From Ricinus communis (Eukaryota > Streptophyta > Magnoliopsida > Malpighiales > Euphorbiaceae): DNA of 64,000 bases. The stretch covers positions 21,823,001 to 21,887,000 of the forward strand of contig NC_063263.1 of the NCBI RefSeq assembly GCF_019578655.1. Reading direction: 5' to 3'. The notes beneath the pieces were generated by a model. That model was not told the origin of the DNA and did not search any database. It saw only the letters and a list, made by a program, of their open reading frames with translations. This document shows positions 33,868-46,600 of this stretch, in pieces. How positions within the stretch are numbered: position 1 is the first letter of the stretch; each line of letters begins with the position of its first letter. A program made the position numbers and the translations under genes.

Positions 33868-36800
33868 TTATGCTTCCTTTTCCTCTGTACTGTCAGATTC
33901 TTGTGTCTTCTCGACAGGAAGTATGGCATAGTTTCCTAATAGCGGAATGATTACCTGACAGAGGTAATAGGAGATATATCGCAGAAAACGCTGCCTATAT
34001 GCAAGTGGAAATACAAATACTGTGAACATTAGCAGCAGGCCAAAAGAAGATAGAACTTCAACCACTACAATGTAGTAGGCAAGCCAAGCAAGTTTGCTTA
34101 CTGCTAAATGTGCGGCAGCCATGAATGCTAAAGACATCATCACAAGAGCTAATACAAAAAGCGATACTGACCAGAAATAGAAAAATCTTACTAAATAAAC
34201 ATCTCGAAGAGTTGTCCAGAATGCGCAGAAAATGCTTACGATGGAGCAATAGAAAGCTGCTGTGTTGCATATCACAAATAATTGAAACATAGGCTTACTT
34301 AACATGGTTGCCATTCCTTTGTCTGGGCTGTCTGAGCTGTTATATCCACCAGGCATCGTGAAAGCAGCAGCAAAGGTGACAGTGACCACAAGTGTTTCCA
34401 GCAGTATGAGGATTCCAACCCTTTCTTTCAGATAATCAAATTTGCGTGGGTTTTGCCGCTTGAAATTTTGTCCCTTTTGCTTGTGAATCATTAGATCCAA
34501 ACTTGGACAAACACCAGCAGACCACAATGCACAAAGTGTTATATTCTGCATACATGGTAAATTGAAGATCTGATTTTTGCATAATAACCATTCTAAATTT
34601 TTATTTTTAGAGCTAAAAAGTCTAGTATTAAATGAAATAAGTTTAATTTTGGAATTGTTGCAAGTGTTGGAAATTTTAGGAAGATTCAAACATAAGAATT
34701 AGTAGCCAACAGGAAAAGAATATTTAAGAGAGATTCATTGTTAAATTGACTACATTTTAACTAAAGTTAAAGTTGAATGATTAAAAATGAAAGAAATAAA
34801 AATTTTGTGACCAAAATAAAACTTAATGCAATTCTTTTTTTGGAAAGAAAGAAGCATGCCTTAGAGGAGTAGTAATAGATATAGTTCATACGTATTGCGA
34901 TCTTGGTGCTCCGCTGGATATCCATGGAGAGACATCTAAAGCCGATAACATATCATTGTTGAGAAGGTTCAAGTTTATTCTCTTATCCCATGTCAGAGTA
35001 AGCACAACTGCGGGATGAGAATTCATAGCTGCCAAATGTAATGGAGTATTTCCATTTACATCTTTCTCATTCAAAAGGTTCTCCAGCACAGGAGTTTCGA
35101 GTATGTACCTCACCACATTAACTTTTCCACTTTTAGCAGCAGTGTCAAGAAAATTCTGACCTTTTTTGTTGAGCAATTCTGTCGGATATGGCCAGTGCTT
35201 CAGGAACTCCTTGATTACTACAATGTGACCTCTTTTGCTTGCAATGTGAATGGGAAGTGATCCTTTGTTGTCCATTTTGAACATGCTGTGCCTACACTGA
35301 CTTAAAAGGAAGCAAACTGTGTCAATATTATGGCCTGCATATGCTGCCCAATGAAGTACCGTTCTTCCTTTTCCATCTTCCAAGTGCAAAATCTCAGGAT
35401 TCATTTTTCCCATCTCTTCTAACATATCAGAAATGGGATAGAATTATCACATAACATAGTTTGTATTGAATTTTCTTTCAAAGCTTCTTTAACTATTTCT
35501 TAAGGATGCTGCAATAAAATGGATGATAAACTTTTTCTTACTCTGGGGAATTGCCATCAAGTCTCGCAAACAGGAAACGACACAACTTCTTAAGACCAAT
35601 CTCAATTCAAACCATCATATTTAGCATTTTCAAGAATGAGATTGTACTTCATTATCTAATGAAGGTTATTAATAATTCTTCAAAAGAGGTGAGTTGTAAT
35701 ATTCTTTACTAACAAGTGAGGAATTAAATACATTGACCTTTAGGTAGAGCTGTTTAAAACTTTGAACTAATATGGGTTGAAGCCGGTATTGGTCGGGTTT
35801 GAATTTTTTTAGCCGAGCTAGTCCGATCTATTTTCTTGACTAAGTCTAGTCTGTTTTTAAACATATAAATTTGATATTTTTATATAATTACAGAAAAATG
35901 CTGTGTAGAATTTTATTTTTACGTGAGTTTTTTTAAAGATTTATTTTTTCAAGAATTCTTTTTCATGTTTTTCTTCAATAAAATTTATTTATATGGTTTT
36001 TTCTTTGGAATTGCATTATAGTATCCTTTTGATATTTTATTGATATCTTTTCAGTATATTTTTGTTACTGTTAAATATATTATAAAATTTTATTTTAATT
36101 ACATCTTTATGTATTTTAAACTTTATTTGGTATATTTTTATATGTTATGGTATTTTTTTGAAATATGCATCTTCATGTCATAAAAAATACACTAGTTGCT
36201 ATAAAAAAATATGTAATATCATTCAATTTACGAAAATATAAAATATATAAAATAAAAATTATAAAAAGTAAATTCATAATAATACACGCTAAAGAGTAAA
36301 ATTATATCCTATTGGTATCTTTTACATATACTTTTAGTATTTTTTTCGAATAAAATTCTAAATGGTAAATAAATAATAATACAAATTAAAATAAAAAAAA
36401 CTTACAGTATCTTTCAGGTATGTTTTTAGTATTTATTTTTTTTAACGAAATTATAAAAATAAAATAATATAAAATAAAAATTAAATTTACAATAACAAAA
36501 TTAAAATTATATCATTTCAATATTTTATAGGTATACTTTTAGTATTTTTTTCTTTATGTATTTTTTAGGTATATTTTTAGTATATTTTTCTAATGAAATA
36601 TTGAAAAGAATAAAAAATAAAAATTAAAGTCACAATAATATAAATTTTTAAAATTTATCTTTCAGGTATCTTATAGATATATTTTTAGTAATTATTTTTG
36701 ATAAAATTTTAAAAAAATAAATTTATAAATTTTCTTTTTGAATAAAAACATAAAAAGAAAGTTTTTTGAAAAAAGAACTGTTAATTTTTTTCTTTAACCG

Positions 36801-39089
36801 TAAAAAGAAAAAATTTGAAAACACAATCACCTATAAAATTTTACTTAAAGTCTTTTCAGGTTAAGTAAAATTCTAGAGCTGAAAATGAGCCGAGCCGCTC
36901 GCGAGCTACTCGGAGCTCGGCTCGATAAAAGCTCATTCGAGTTCGTTCGTCAGGATAAACGAGTCGAGCTCGAGCTTAGTAGTGCTCTTTCCTTTGAGCT
37001 CGCGAGCTGGCTCGTTAAGGAGCTCAATAAATAAATAAATAAATAAAAAGACAATATATTCTAATTAAGAAAATAAATAAATAAATAAACTATAAAAATT
37101 CAACCTTTATTATATTAATATAACAATATATACCAACAAATTAGGTTTTAATTGTAAAATTCTCTAATTGAATAATTTTAGTGTTATTCAATTAAGTGTT
37201 ACTTTAATAACATTATTAATTAAGTTGACATTTGATTATGTACATTTAATTATTATTAATGTCTTACCAATTTATTTTTTATCCTAAATTAATTGAAATA
37301 AAATAATAAAATAAAAATTATATATAAAAGCAATGTAGTTTTGGTGTATGGTATAGGTAACTTAAATCAACCTAAACTACGTTGTCTTACTATAAAATTA
37401 CGTAGTCTTAGTGTTGAATGAACAAGCATATATTATTTAAATGCTTAAAGATATTTAAAAAATTATAGTCTATACATTTATAAATTAACAAGGCATGACT
37501 AAATATTTTTGCAAAATACTTAATATGAAGCTTATGAATAGAGTAAAAACTATTGTAAATGATCATTATCTTTAGCGCTTTTTGTTCTTTAACGCTTTTT
37601 ACAAAAATAATATTGTATTATCTTTAGTGCTTTCAGAAGTTTCAGATCATCACAGGCTGCATTATATCACTTGTATTGTGACATGTTATTGTATTCTAAT
37701 TTTATTTGTTGTATTTATGGAGTTTGTTGAACTCTTTATTTTTATCAAGAATTTGATTTAATTATTTTAATTTCTGAATTTAAATATATATTTTACTTTT
37801 GTGTATAATTTATTTTTAATTGCAAAATTAACAGCTACAGATTTGATAAAATCGAGCTTGCTTAACGAGCTTGAAATCGAGTCAAGTTCGAGCTCCACAT
37901 TTTTATATATGTACCGAGCTAATAACGAGCCGAGCTCGAGTTTAGCTCGTTTATATATAGTACCGAGCTAATTACAAGCCGAGCTCGAGCATATGAAAAT
38001 TATAATGAGCCGAGCTCGAGCTCTAAAATATAAAATATTATTAAGTTCGAGCTCAGTTAAATTTTTGCGAATCGAGTCTGAACATTAAAAAGATTGGCTC
38101 GGCTGAACTCGTTTGCACCTCTATAAAATTCTATATACATGCCTAAAAATGTTTAGATAAACTTAAGCAGGCCGCATACTTAAGTCCACGAACAATTCTA
38201 CTTCTAGGGTTTAGGTGATCTCGTATCAAATACCAATGAGAAGGAGAATGATAATCTATAGTTGAAGAAATAACTAAAACAAGAGATTGTTTCAATAGAT
38301 ACCTGTTTTGCCTTCCATAAAAGCAATATGAGCTGGTGGATTTCCTTCTAGTCTTTTAACCGAATGACCATGGCCAATTGGAGCTTGGAGCAGTAACTGA
38401 AAAATTTGCATATCATATATTTTGACAGCCATATATAATGGAGACCAGCCTTCCTTGTTCTCATAGTACCAAACTTCTGGGTCTGCAGAAATTAAAAATT
38501 GAACTACATCATAGCGTTTATTCATCACAACCTCATGTAAAGCCGTGTATCCATGCACATTTTTTGCCCTTAATAACCTATCACCCTCAGTACTACTTGT
38601 ACTTTCTGCACCTAAAGAAACTACATCTGTACCAGAAAAATCTTTTCCACAACATACAAGGATCCGAACTGTATCAAGCAATCCACTTTTAGCAGCAAAA
38701 TGAAGAGCAGTATCGCCTTTGACATCTTTCTTGAAAATGAGTAGAGGAAAATGAAAAGCAATGAGTTGAGCAATCTCCTCGTTTCCTGAACTTATTGCCA
38801 CATGAAGCAACGAATTACCTGATGGACCTACTTGACCAAAGATAGTTGATAGAGATGATCTTTTTTCAGCTGAAATTCTTGCTAATGTATCAAGGAAGCA
38901 GTCAGCGTCGGCTTTGCGCATAGCTTCTTGCAGTGCTTGAAGATCTATGAAGATATCATCATGATCATGAGAAATGTCAGGTTGTTGCTGTTGTAGTCCT
39001 TCCGCTTCCATTAATAATTGGAGTCGCTTGCTTCTTTGCTCCCAGCAGCTTCCTTCATAATCTGCTGCTACTCGAATTTCCAGATCCAT
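33868..39089 (-). CDS. ankyrin-repeat PGG-domain membrane protein (3 exons, about 666 aa)
   Basis: Exons on the minus strand: 39089-38303, 35427-34892 (or 35418-34892), 34545-33868. Phases agree throughout. Exon 1 begins MDLEIRV and holds four ankyrin repeats (GNSLLHVAISSG, GDTALHFAAKSG, GYTALHEVVMN, GWSPLYMAVK). Exon 2 holds about four more (GRTVLHWAAYAG, GSLPIHIASKRG, GQNFLDTAAKSG, GNTPLHLAAMNS). Exon 3 has the PGG domain (YLKERVGILILLE, then TMPGGYNSSDSPDKG) and four membrane helices. Family members such as ACD6 and ITN1 act in membranes in defence, salicylate or stress signalling. Oddity: the acceptor before exon 2 reads TG instead of AG. An AG nine bases further in keeps the frame and drops three residues. 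The upstream in-frame Met at 39206 was rejected because its extra residues come from a microsatellite. No internal stop is seen. Confidence 0.85.
36300..36720. repeat. degenerate AT-rich tandem repeats in ankyrin intron 1
   Basis: A unit of about 100-130 bp recurs with the words aggtatnttttagtatttttt and aataaaaattaaa (near 36310, 36415, 36530, 36560, 36665). Heavily diverged; boundaries approximate. Confidence 0.4.
36874..38123. mobile_element. non-autonomous hAT-type element, 1.25 kb, in ankyrin intron 1
   Basis: Flanked by a perfect 8-bp duplication taaaattc at 36866-36873 and 38124-38131. The ends tagagctg and cacctcta form 8-bp inverted repeats with one mismatch. Both arms are packed with gagctcg/cgagctc words (36890-37020 and 37850-38110), so they can fold into long hairpins. 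The middle is AT-rich and lacks a transposase. Confidence 0.87.
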
Positions 39090-39110
39090 CTTGGCTGCTA
39101 ACAAAGAAAT

Positions 39111-39164
39111 CTCTCTCTCTCTCGATATATATATATTTATATGTGTGTGTGTGTGTGTGTGTGT
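39111..39164. repeat. compound microsatellite (CT)n (AT)n (TG)n
   Basis: CT repeats at 39111-39123, AT at 39125-39134 and TG at 39142-39164 lie just upstream of the ankyrin start codon. On the minus strand they form part of the leader or core promoter (CA and GA runs). Length polymorphism here could affect expression; that is inference. Confidence 0.9.
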
Positions 39165-39609
39165 TAGGTACAAACCATGTGACGCATGCAGATCCAAGGC
39201 TTTCAAATTTGAATTATGGACAAAGTAAAGTTAATAAATAAAATAAGGTATGCATGTGAAACAAAAACTTTTGATGTTCGAGAGGCTAGCTTCATATTAA
39301 AACGAGATTCTTCTAATTTATGTCCAAATTGACTTTTAATTTCGGATTTGAGCGAATCAAACAAATATTATTTTATTTTAGGCCTAATTGTAAATTAAAA
39401 TATATCCTTTAGCATATTTGCAGATTTATCATAAGATTTTGACAATTTAAATATAGACTTCTATTATTTTTACAATTTGAATTACCGGTGTCGTTTCTGG
39501 TGAATTGAAACTTGCATGTCAAGTAAAATTTGTGATTAATTAGACTCAACCTCTCTATCATCCTGATTGAATAATAGATTAGAATTGTTTTCTATTTACT
39601 TTCACATGA

Positions 39610-40083
39610 TTGAAATTATTTGCATTTGGTGACAAAACTGATTATTTAAATGAGAAAATCAAGAATAAATTTAAATTTGATCCAGATAAATGTAACTATT
39701 TTAATTTATGTGGAAAAGTAGAAGATATAAAATATAGAAGTTCTGAGAAATTATTTTTTAAAATTCCTGATATGAATATGACTCAGGGGTTGAAAGAGAC
39801 TAAAGATGATGTTGGTATCATGGAAGTGCTACATTATATAGCTAATAGGAATAGAATATTGTACTTGCATGTGGATGGGGGAGTCTTGAAAGAAGCTGAT
39901 ACTCATGAATTTGCTGGTACAAATGAGGTAGTTCATGAGCAAGATGTGGTTGATGCCTCGAGTGGTCCTGAAGAGATTGAGGAGCAAGGAGATTATGGAA
40001 TGGATATTGATGTAGCATTAGACAGTGAATGGAATTGGACCCATACTAATGAATACATCAAGGTAACAGAGGTTGAGTTTTAA
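39610..40083 (+). pseudogene. Mutator-like transposase N-terminal fragment (PB1-like domain)
   Basis: A 157-codon frame. The order CNYFNLCGKVEDI, then FFKIPDMNMTQGLKETKDDVGIMEVL, then YLHVDGG, then an acidic stretch, matches the PB1-like N-terminal domain of plant MULE transposases. There the usual words are WY(K/R)xPxxxxxxGLxxLxxDxDVxxM. The WRKY/FLYWCH-type and DDE parts and the terminal inverted repeats are absent, and the Met at 39610 is not the family start. A truncated scrap; the ORF stays open by chance or recent origin. Confidence 0.6.
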
Positions 40084-40504
40084 TTAGGGGGTAATTACTA
40101 TTTACCCTTGAGTTTTACTTTAATATATGAGTTATTTCCTATGTCGATTTTATTATATTAAATCCTCTTTATATTTTTATAAAACTAACTACTAACCCTC
40201 TAAATCGAAAGTCAATACAGTTAAAGGACTAAATTGAAAAAGAAAATTACAACTTAGTCTTTAAATTTTTATAAATATGACATTTTTCAAAAATTAAATT
40301 TTTATTATGTTAGAGTGAAATTATTAATGTTAGTGAAATAATAGTTAGTTTTAGAATATGTTGATTTTAGTATTTAATAAAATTAATACTTTAATTTTTA
40401 GCACATTTTAATTCTAAAAAATTTAAATATTTTAAAAATAACTTATATTTAAAGCAACATTATCAAATTAGTATATAATTTAATTTGAATTATTGAAATA
40501 GAAC

Positions 40505-40661
40505 TGTAATTCTAGAGGCAACGAAGAGGGGAGGATGAATTGGTTGAAAGCAAAACCCAAACACAAATTTGAACCAAAAAGCAAAGTCAAGCACAAGTCA
40601 CAGTATCAAGAATTTACAGTGGTTCAGCCAACTCTTGCCTATATCTATTTCTCAAGAATCC
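40505..40661 (-). repeat. left piece of a copia (SIRE-like) LTR split by the Athila-like element
   Basis: The piece (gaggggaggatgaattgg ... caactcttgcctatatct) and the DNA at 51375 onward (ctcttgagacttccactat) read as two halves of one plant copia LTR type known to me. The Athila-like element sits exactly between them. The minus orientation follows from the RNase H in the right piece. Left limit is tentative. Confidence 0.6.
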
Positions 40662-42100
40662 TTGATAGATCACAAATAGTTATATTTATTGTGTTTAATT
40701 TCCTTGCGATTTGGTTGAATAATGTACTTAATTATGAAAATTATGTTTATTCTGACTTAGGTGATGAAATATCAAGGATGGAGCAAAATCCAGCCTAAAG
40801 ACATGTTTTAAGCCATCATTTATCAAAAAACCAAGTCTTTTGGAGAAGGTGCAGAAATCTGCACTGTCGACAAGGCGTGATCACACCTTACAGCCATGAG
40901 CTCCGCAGAAATCCGTGTAGAAGACTACTGTCAACAAGGCGTGACCACGCCTTGCGTCTCATGAGTTGCTAAAAGATGCAAAAAAGAGCTTCAAAACTTT
41001 CAGAGATTAATTTGTGTTGGACCTACCCCTAGTTAATTTCTTTTATTTTTAGAAGTGTTAGATTAATAGAACTTTCTTCCATGTATTTAGGGTTTTAATT
41101 TATTTAGATCATTCTTAATCTTATCCTTCCTTATAGGGATAAGATTAAATAGGAAGCTTATTTCTTTTTTATAAGGATTCTATTAGGGTTTAGGTTTTAC
41201 TTCCTATATAAGGACGGCTGGAAGTACCTTTAGAATTCATATTCCTATTCTTCTTCTACTCTCTACAATCTTGTGAATTCTTACTCCACCATGAGTGGCT
41301 AAGTTCTTAATTTCTAATTCAAGAGTGAATAAATTCCAATTGTGATTTTGTGAGGCTTTGTGCTTAACAGAATTCTTCTTTAATTCAAGTATTCTTTATT
41401 TCTTGTTCTTATTATTTATGAATTATTGATATTGATTGAACTGACGACTCAACTTTGATATTGATTTTTCTATTGCTAAACTTTGAGTTTGTGATCCATA
41501 ATTGTCATGAACGATTGACACAAGTAGCAAGGAGCTGGCTCATGTGTGTGTGATTACGGCTTATTCGAATTACATAGCTTGCATGATAGGCTCTAGGGAA
41601 ATAAAGGAACAAGGTTATTTCAATTATCTCAATTAAATTAATGTTGGTTTAGTCATTCTCATTATTCTTAATGCTATCATTAAGTTGATATGGAACGCTA
41701 TCATGCCCAGTTGACTAATGATAAGTCTTGATTTGGATGTTGGGTTTGAGTCAATTGTATTAAGAGAATTACACTTATTGCGGCTTTTTCGAATAAGTAG
41801 ACTAAGTACTTGAATAGAAGAATTGATATTTTAGCCTATGATCATGATTACAATTGGATGGAATTAGCACTCTTGAATTGGAAATTTGTTAAGATTGATT
41901 TTTATTTACTTTAATATTCAGCCTTCATTATTTTCTGCTTATTTATAATTTTGATTCAAACATTCAAAATTCCCCCTTTTATTTTACTTTGAGAAGCTAT
42001 CCACATTGGTTCCCTTGGGATTCGACCTGGTTTCACTATTTCTATAAGTTAGTTTAGGAAAATCAGTCATTTATTTTGAAGGGCTTCGACAACCCGTTCA
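40662..42100 (+). repeat. Athila-like 5' LTR
   Basis: Starts ttgatagat and ends cccgttca. Aligns along its whole length with 49941-51374. In the first 400 bases I count about 25 differences, almost all transitions. Contains two copies of the aaggcgtgaccacgcctt near-palindrome (40872-40889 degraded, 40936-40953 intact). A tatataaggacgg near 41213 is a candidate TATA. Confidence 0.9.
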
Positions 42101-42104
42101 AATT

Positions 42105-42122
42105 TGGCGCCGTTGCCGGGAA
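42105..42122 (+). other. Athila-like primer-binding site
   Basis: tggcgccgttgccgggaa lies four bases after the 5' LTR and matches the primer site characteristic of Athila/Tat-group elements. Confidence 0.85.
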
Positions 42123-42159
42123 GCCTATTTTAGTTTCTCATTGTTTAAATTATTTGTTT

Positions 42160-43440
42160 ATGACTCGTTCTTCTCAAGATATTGATTTGCAGTTTAATCC
42201 TGAAATTGAGAAGACAACGCGTCGATTAAGAAAGGAGACTAAACAAAGAAAAAGTTATCTCATAGAGGAGTTGGAAATAGATTTGGCTATTGGTGGCACG
42301 TCTATCTTTCAAGAAGTTACAGAAAACATGGCGAACAAAACTCTCAAATAGCTAGCTGCACCGGATTTAAATCAATAACCTTTATGCATTACATTTCCTA
42401 ATATTGCAGTTGATTTTGAATTAAAATATGGTTTAATTCACTTACTCCCTTCTTTTCGTGGATGTGCAGGTGAAGATCCTCATAAACACTTGAAAGAATT
42501 CCATATTGTATGCTCCGGAATGAAACCACATGGTGTGACCGAAGAGCAAATAAATCTTAGAGCTTTTCCCTTTCCTTTGAAGGATAAAGCAAAGGATTGG
42601 CTCTATTATCTACCTTCCGGTTTAATAACAACATGGAACGAGATGAAAAGATTGTTCTTAGACAAGTTTTTCCCTGCAACAAGAGCTGCCAACATTAGAA
42701 AAGAAATTTGTCACATAACACAGTTCACTGGAGAAACGTTGTATGAGTATTGGGAAAGGTTCAAGCAACTGTGTGCTAAATGCCCACATCATCAAATCTC
42801 TCCGCAACTCCTAATCCAATATTTCTATGAAGGATTATTGCCAATGGATAGGAGCATGATTGATGCAGCAAGTGATGGAGCTTTGGTAGATAAGACGCCT
42901 GAAGAAGCCAAGCAATTAATTTCAAACATGGCCGAAAATTCTCAGTAATTTGGTACAAGGGCTGATGGAGCTACAAGGCGAGTTAATGAGGTAAGCACTA
43001 AAAATCTTGAAAATCGAATTTCTGAGCTGTAGGGCAATTACAAATGGCAAAAGTTTGTGGAATATATTCGTTGCAAGGACATCCCACCAATATGTGTCCA
43101 ACATTGCAACAAGACTCCATGCAAGAAGCTAATGCTCTAGGCGGATTTACTGGTCAATCTCAAAGGAAGTATGACCCCTTTTCTAATCATTACAATCCTG
43201 GATGAAGAGATCACCCAAATTTGAGCTATGGCAACCAAGGAGGACATCAAAAGTATCCTTCCAAGAATTTCAATAGACAACCTCAAGCTTCTAATTCAGG
43301 TATGTCCTTGGAAGATATTATTAAAAATCTTGCTAACAATAATCTTCAATTTCAACAGGAAACAAGGTCAAGCATTCAGAATTTAGGCAATCAAATAACT
43401 CAATTGGCTACGTCAGTTAGTAAATTGGAGGCCTAAAATT
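42160..43440 (+). pseudogene. Athila-like gag remnant
   Basis: Begins MTRSSQDIDLQF (42160). The capsid-like core lies in 42490-42948: ED(P)HKHLKEF, then FPFPLKDKAKDWLYYLP, then FFPATRAANIRKEI, then YEYWERFKQLC. A later block around 43030-43130 holds the CxxHxT-type region, and 43221-43436 is a glutamine-rich tail ending IQNLGNQITQLA. Stops at 42349, 42946, 43027 and 43204 break the frame; several are explained by single C-to-T or G-to-A changes (for example TGG to TGA at 43204). Confidence 0.8.
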
Positions 43441-43689
43441 CTAGAAACTACCTTCACAACCAGAAATAAATCCAAAGGAGAACGTTAGTGCAATTTCTGT
43501 AAGAAGTGGAAAGGAGATTCCTTCAGGCTCGATTCCACTTAAAGAAAGTGAACTTAGCAAGGAAAATGAAGCAGAAGCTTCTTCCAAGACATCACGTAGG
43601 ATAAAATTTAATCCTCCCCTATCTCTTTCATCTCACACTCCAAAGCCTCCTTTTCCTAGCAGATTAGCAAAACCAAAAGAAGATGAGCA

Positions 43690-46600
43690 AGAAAAGGAGA
43701 TCTTAGATACATTTAGGAAGGTGGAGATAAATATCCCACTATTGGATGCTATCAAACAAATCCCTAAAGATGCAAAGTTCTTGAAGGAATTGTGCACCAA
43801 CAAAAGAAGAATGAAGAAAAAGGAGAAAGTAGTGGTAAGTAAGAATATGTCAGCAATCTTGCAAAAGAATATGCCAGAAAAATGCAAAGATCCAGGTATA
43901 TTTTCATTACCTTGTGTTATTAGTAATACGAAAATTGAGCGTGCCATGTTAGATTTGGGAGCTTCCATTAATGTCATGCCATTTTCTATTTATTAAGATT
44001 TAAAACTAAATGACTTGTAAAAAACTAGTAGAGTGATTCAATTAGCTGATCGTTCTTTCATTCATCCCCTTGGAGTTGTTGAAGATGTTTTGGTGCAGGC
44101 TAATGAGCTCATATTTCCCGTCGACTTTTACATTTTGGAAATGGATGGTAATTCTTCATCAAAATCAGCTTCGATTTTGTTAGGATGACCATTCATGAAA
44201 ACTGCCAAAAAAAAGATCAATGTAGATGAGGGTACTCTCTCCGTAGAGTTTGATGGAGAGATTGTTAATTTTAATATTTTTGATACAATTAAATACCCTA
44301 ATGATGTACATTCTCTTTGCTATATTGATGTAATTGATCCAATTGTGCAGGAAGTTTTTGCAGAAGAAAGTGTTGGTGACGAACAGGAATTAGATAAAAA
44401 TTCCAATTTTGAAGGAAATGATTATGAGATTGGTGAAGAAGAACTATTCTCAGCAACAATATCTGAACCCACAAATCTCAATGCTGAGATATCTAATACT
44501 AATGACAAAATGTTACCTTCAATTGTGCAGACACTAAAACTAGAGCTGAAAGCCTTACCGGATCACCTAAAATACGTGTATTTAGGTGACAAGGAAACAT
44601 TGCCTGTTATCATCTCAAAAGGACTAACAATGAAACAGGAAAGAAGATTGATTGAAGCTTTGAAGGAATACAAGGTTGTAATTGGTTGGACGTTGGTTGA
44701 CATAAAAGGCATTAGTCCATCAATTTGCATGCACAGGATTTCGCTAGAGGATGATGCTAAACCATCAAGGGAACCACAAAGGAGACTAAACTCAGCCATG
44801 AAAGAAGTTGTCATGAAAGAGATACTCAAGCTATTAGATGCAGGTATAATCTACCCAATCTCAGACAGTAAATGGGTAAGTCCAATTCATATTGTCCCTA
44901 AGAAAACTGGAATGACTGTGGTAAGGAATTCAGACAATGAACTTGTACCAATGCATGTACAAAATGGTTGGAGAATGTGTATAGATTTCAGGAAGCTTAA
45001 TCAAGTAACTAGAGAAGATCATTTTTCCTACCTTTTATTGATCAAATGTTAGAACGATTAGCGGGAAAATCTTTCTTCTGTTTTCTTGATGGCTTTTCAG
45101 GATTCTATCAAATTCCTATCACATAGAAAGATCAAGAAAAAACAACATTCACTTGTCCTTTCGGAACCTATACTTATAGGCGAATGCCTTTTGGCCTCTG
45201 TAATGCTCTAGGTATGTTTCAAAGATGCATGATGAGTATTTTTTCTGAATATATTGAGAAATGCATTGAAGTGTTTATGGATGACCTTACTGTGTATGGG
45301 GATTCATTTGATGAATGCTTAGAAAATTTAACCAAAGTTTTAAGGAGATGTATAGAGACAAACTTGGTTTTAAATTATGAGAAATGTCATTTTATGGTTA
45401 CCCAAGGCATTATATTAGGGCATGTGGTCTCCTCTAAGGGTATAGAAGTTGATAAGGCAAAAGTAGACATAATTGCAAACTTACCATACCCTACCAATGT
45501 TAAGGAAGTGCGTTCTTTTCTAGGACATGCAGGATTTTATCACAGATTTATCAAGGATTTTTCCAAGATCGCTTTTTCGTTTACAAATTTACTGCAAAAA
45601 GAAGTTCAATTCGAGTTTGGGAAAGAATACAGAGAGGCATTTGTAAAACTCAAAGATTTGTTGACAAGCACACCTATTATTCAACCACCTAGATGGGATT
45701 TGCCTTTTGAAATCATGTGCGATGCAAGCAATTATACAGTGGGAGCAGTTCTAGGGCAGCGGATTGAGAAGAAAAGTCATGTCATCTATTATGCTTCCAA
45801 GACCTTAAATTCCGCACAATGCAATTACTCCACGACAGAAAATGAGCTTTTATCAATTGTCTTTGCTTTAGATAAATTTTGATCTTATGTGTTTGGTTCT
45901 AAAGTTATTGTGTATTCTGATCATGCAGCTTTGAAGTATCTTTTAGCAAAGAAAGAATCAAAACCAAGGCTAATTTGGTGGATTTTGCTTCTTCAAGAAT
46001 TTAACTTGAACAACAAAGATAGAAAAGGAGTGGAAAATTCTGTTGCGGACCATTTGAGTAGGTTGATAAGGGAAGAAGATGACCTACCCTTCAATGACAA
46101 TTTGCCTGATGAACATTTATTCCAACTCAAAGGTATGATTCCTTGGTACGCAGACATGGTAAATTACTTAGTCACAAGAAATCTACCTCATTATCTTAGT
46201 AAGTCTAGGAAGGCAAAGATAAAAAGTGAACCTAAGTATTATGTTTGGGATGAACCCTTCTTATGAAAATTTTGTTCCGATCAAGTGATTAGGAGATGTG
46301 TGCCTGAAAATGAATTCCAATCTATTTTAACCTTTAGCCATGATTATGCATGTGGCGGACACTTTGGACCTAGACGGACTGCGAGGAAAATCTTAGATTG
46401 TGGTTTATATTGGGAAACTTTGTTTAAAGATGCATATCAATTTTGCAAAAGTTGTGAGAGATGTCAAAAAGTAAGAGCACTAACTCGAAAGAATGAAATG
46501 CCTCAAGTTTCGATTCTCACCTATGAAATATTTGATGTGTGGGGGATCGATTTTATGGGTCCTCTACCCTCTTCTTGTGGTTTTTCATATATACTTTTGG

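Noticed and set aside
35735..35870. Possible hAT-type end (tagagctgtttaaaac) in ankyrin intron 1
   Set aside because: No partner end or 8-bp duplication could be found.
39090..39206. Upstream Met extension of the ankyrin gene
   Set aside because: The extra residues are encoded by CA/TA/GA microsatellites (THTHTH, IYIS, REREI); homology starts at the Met at 39089.
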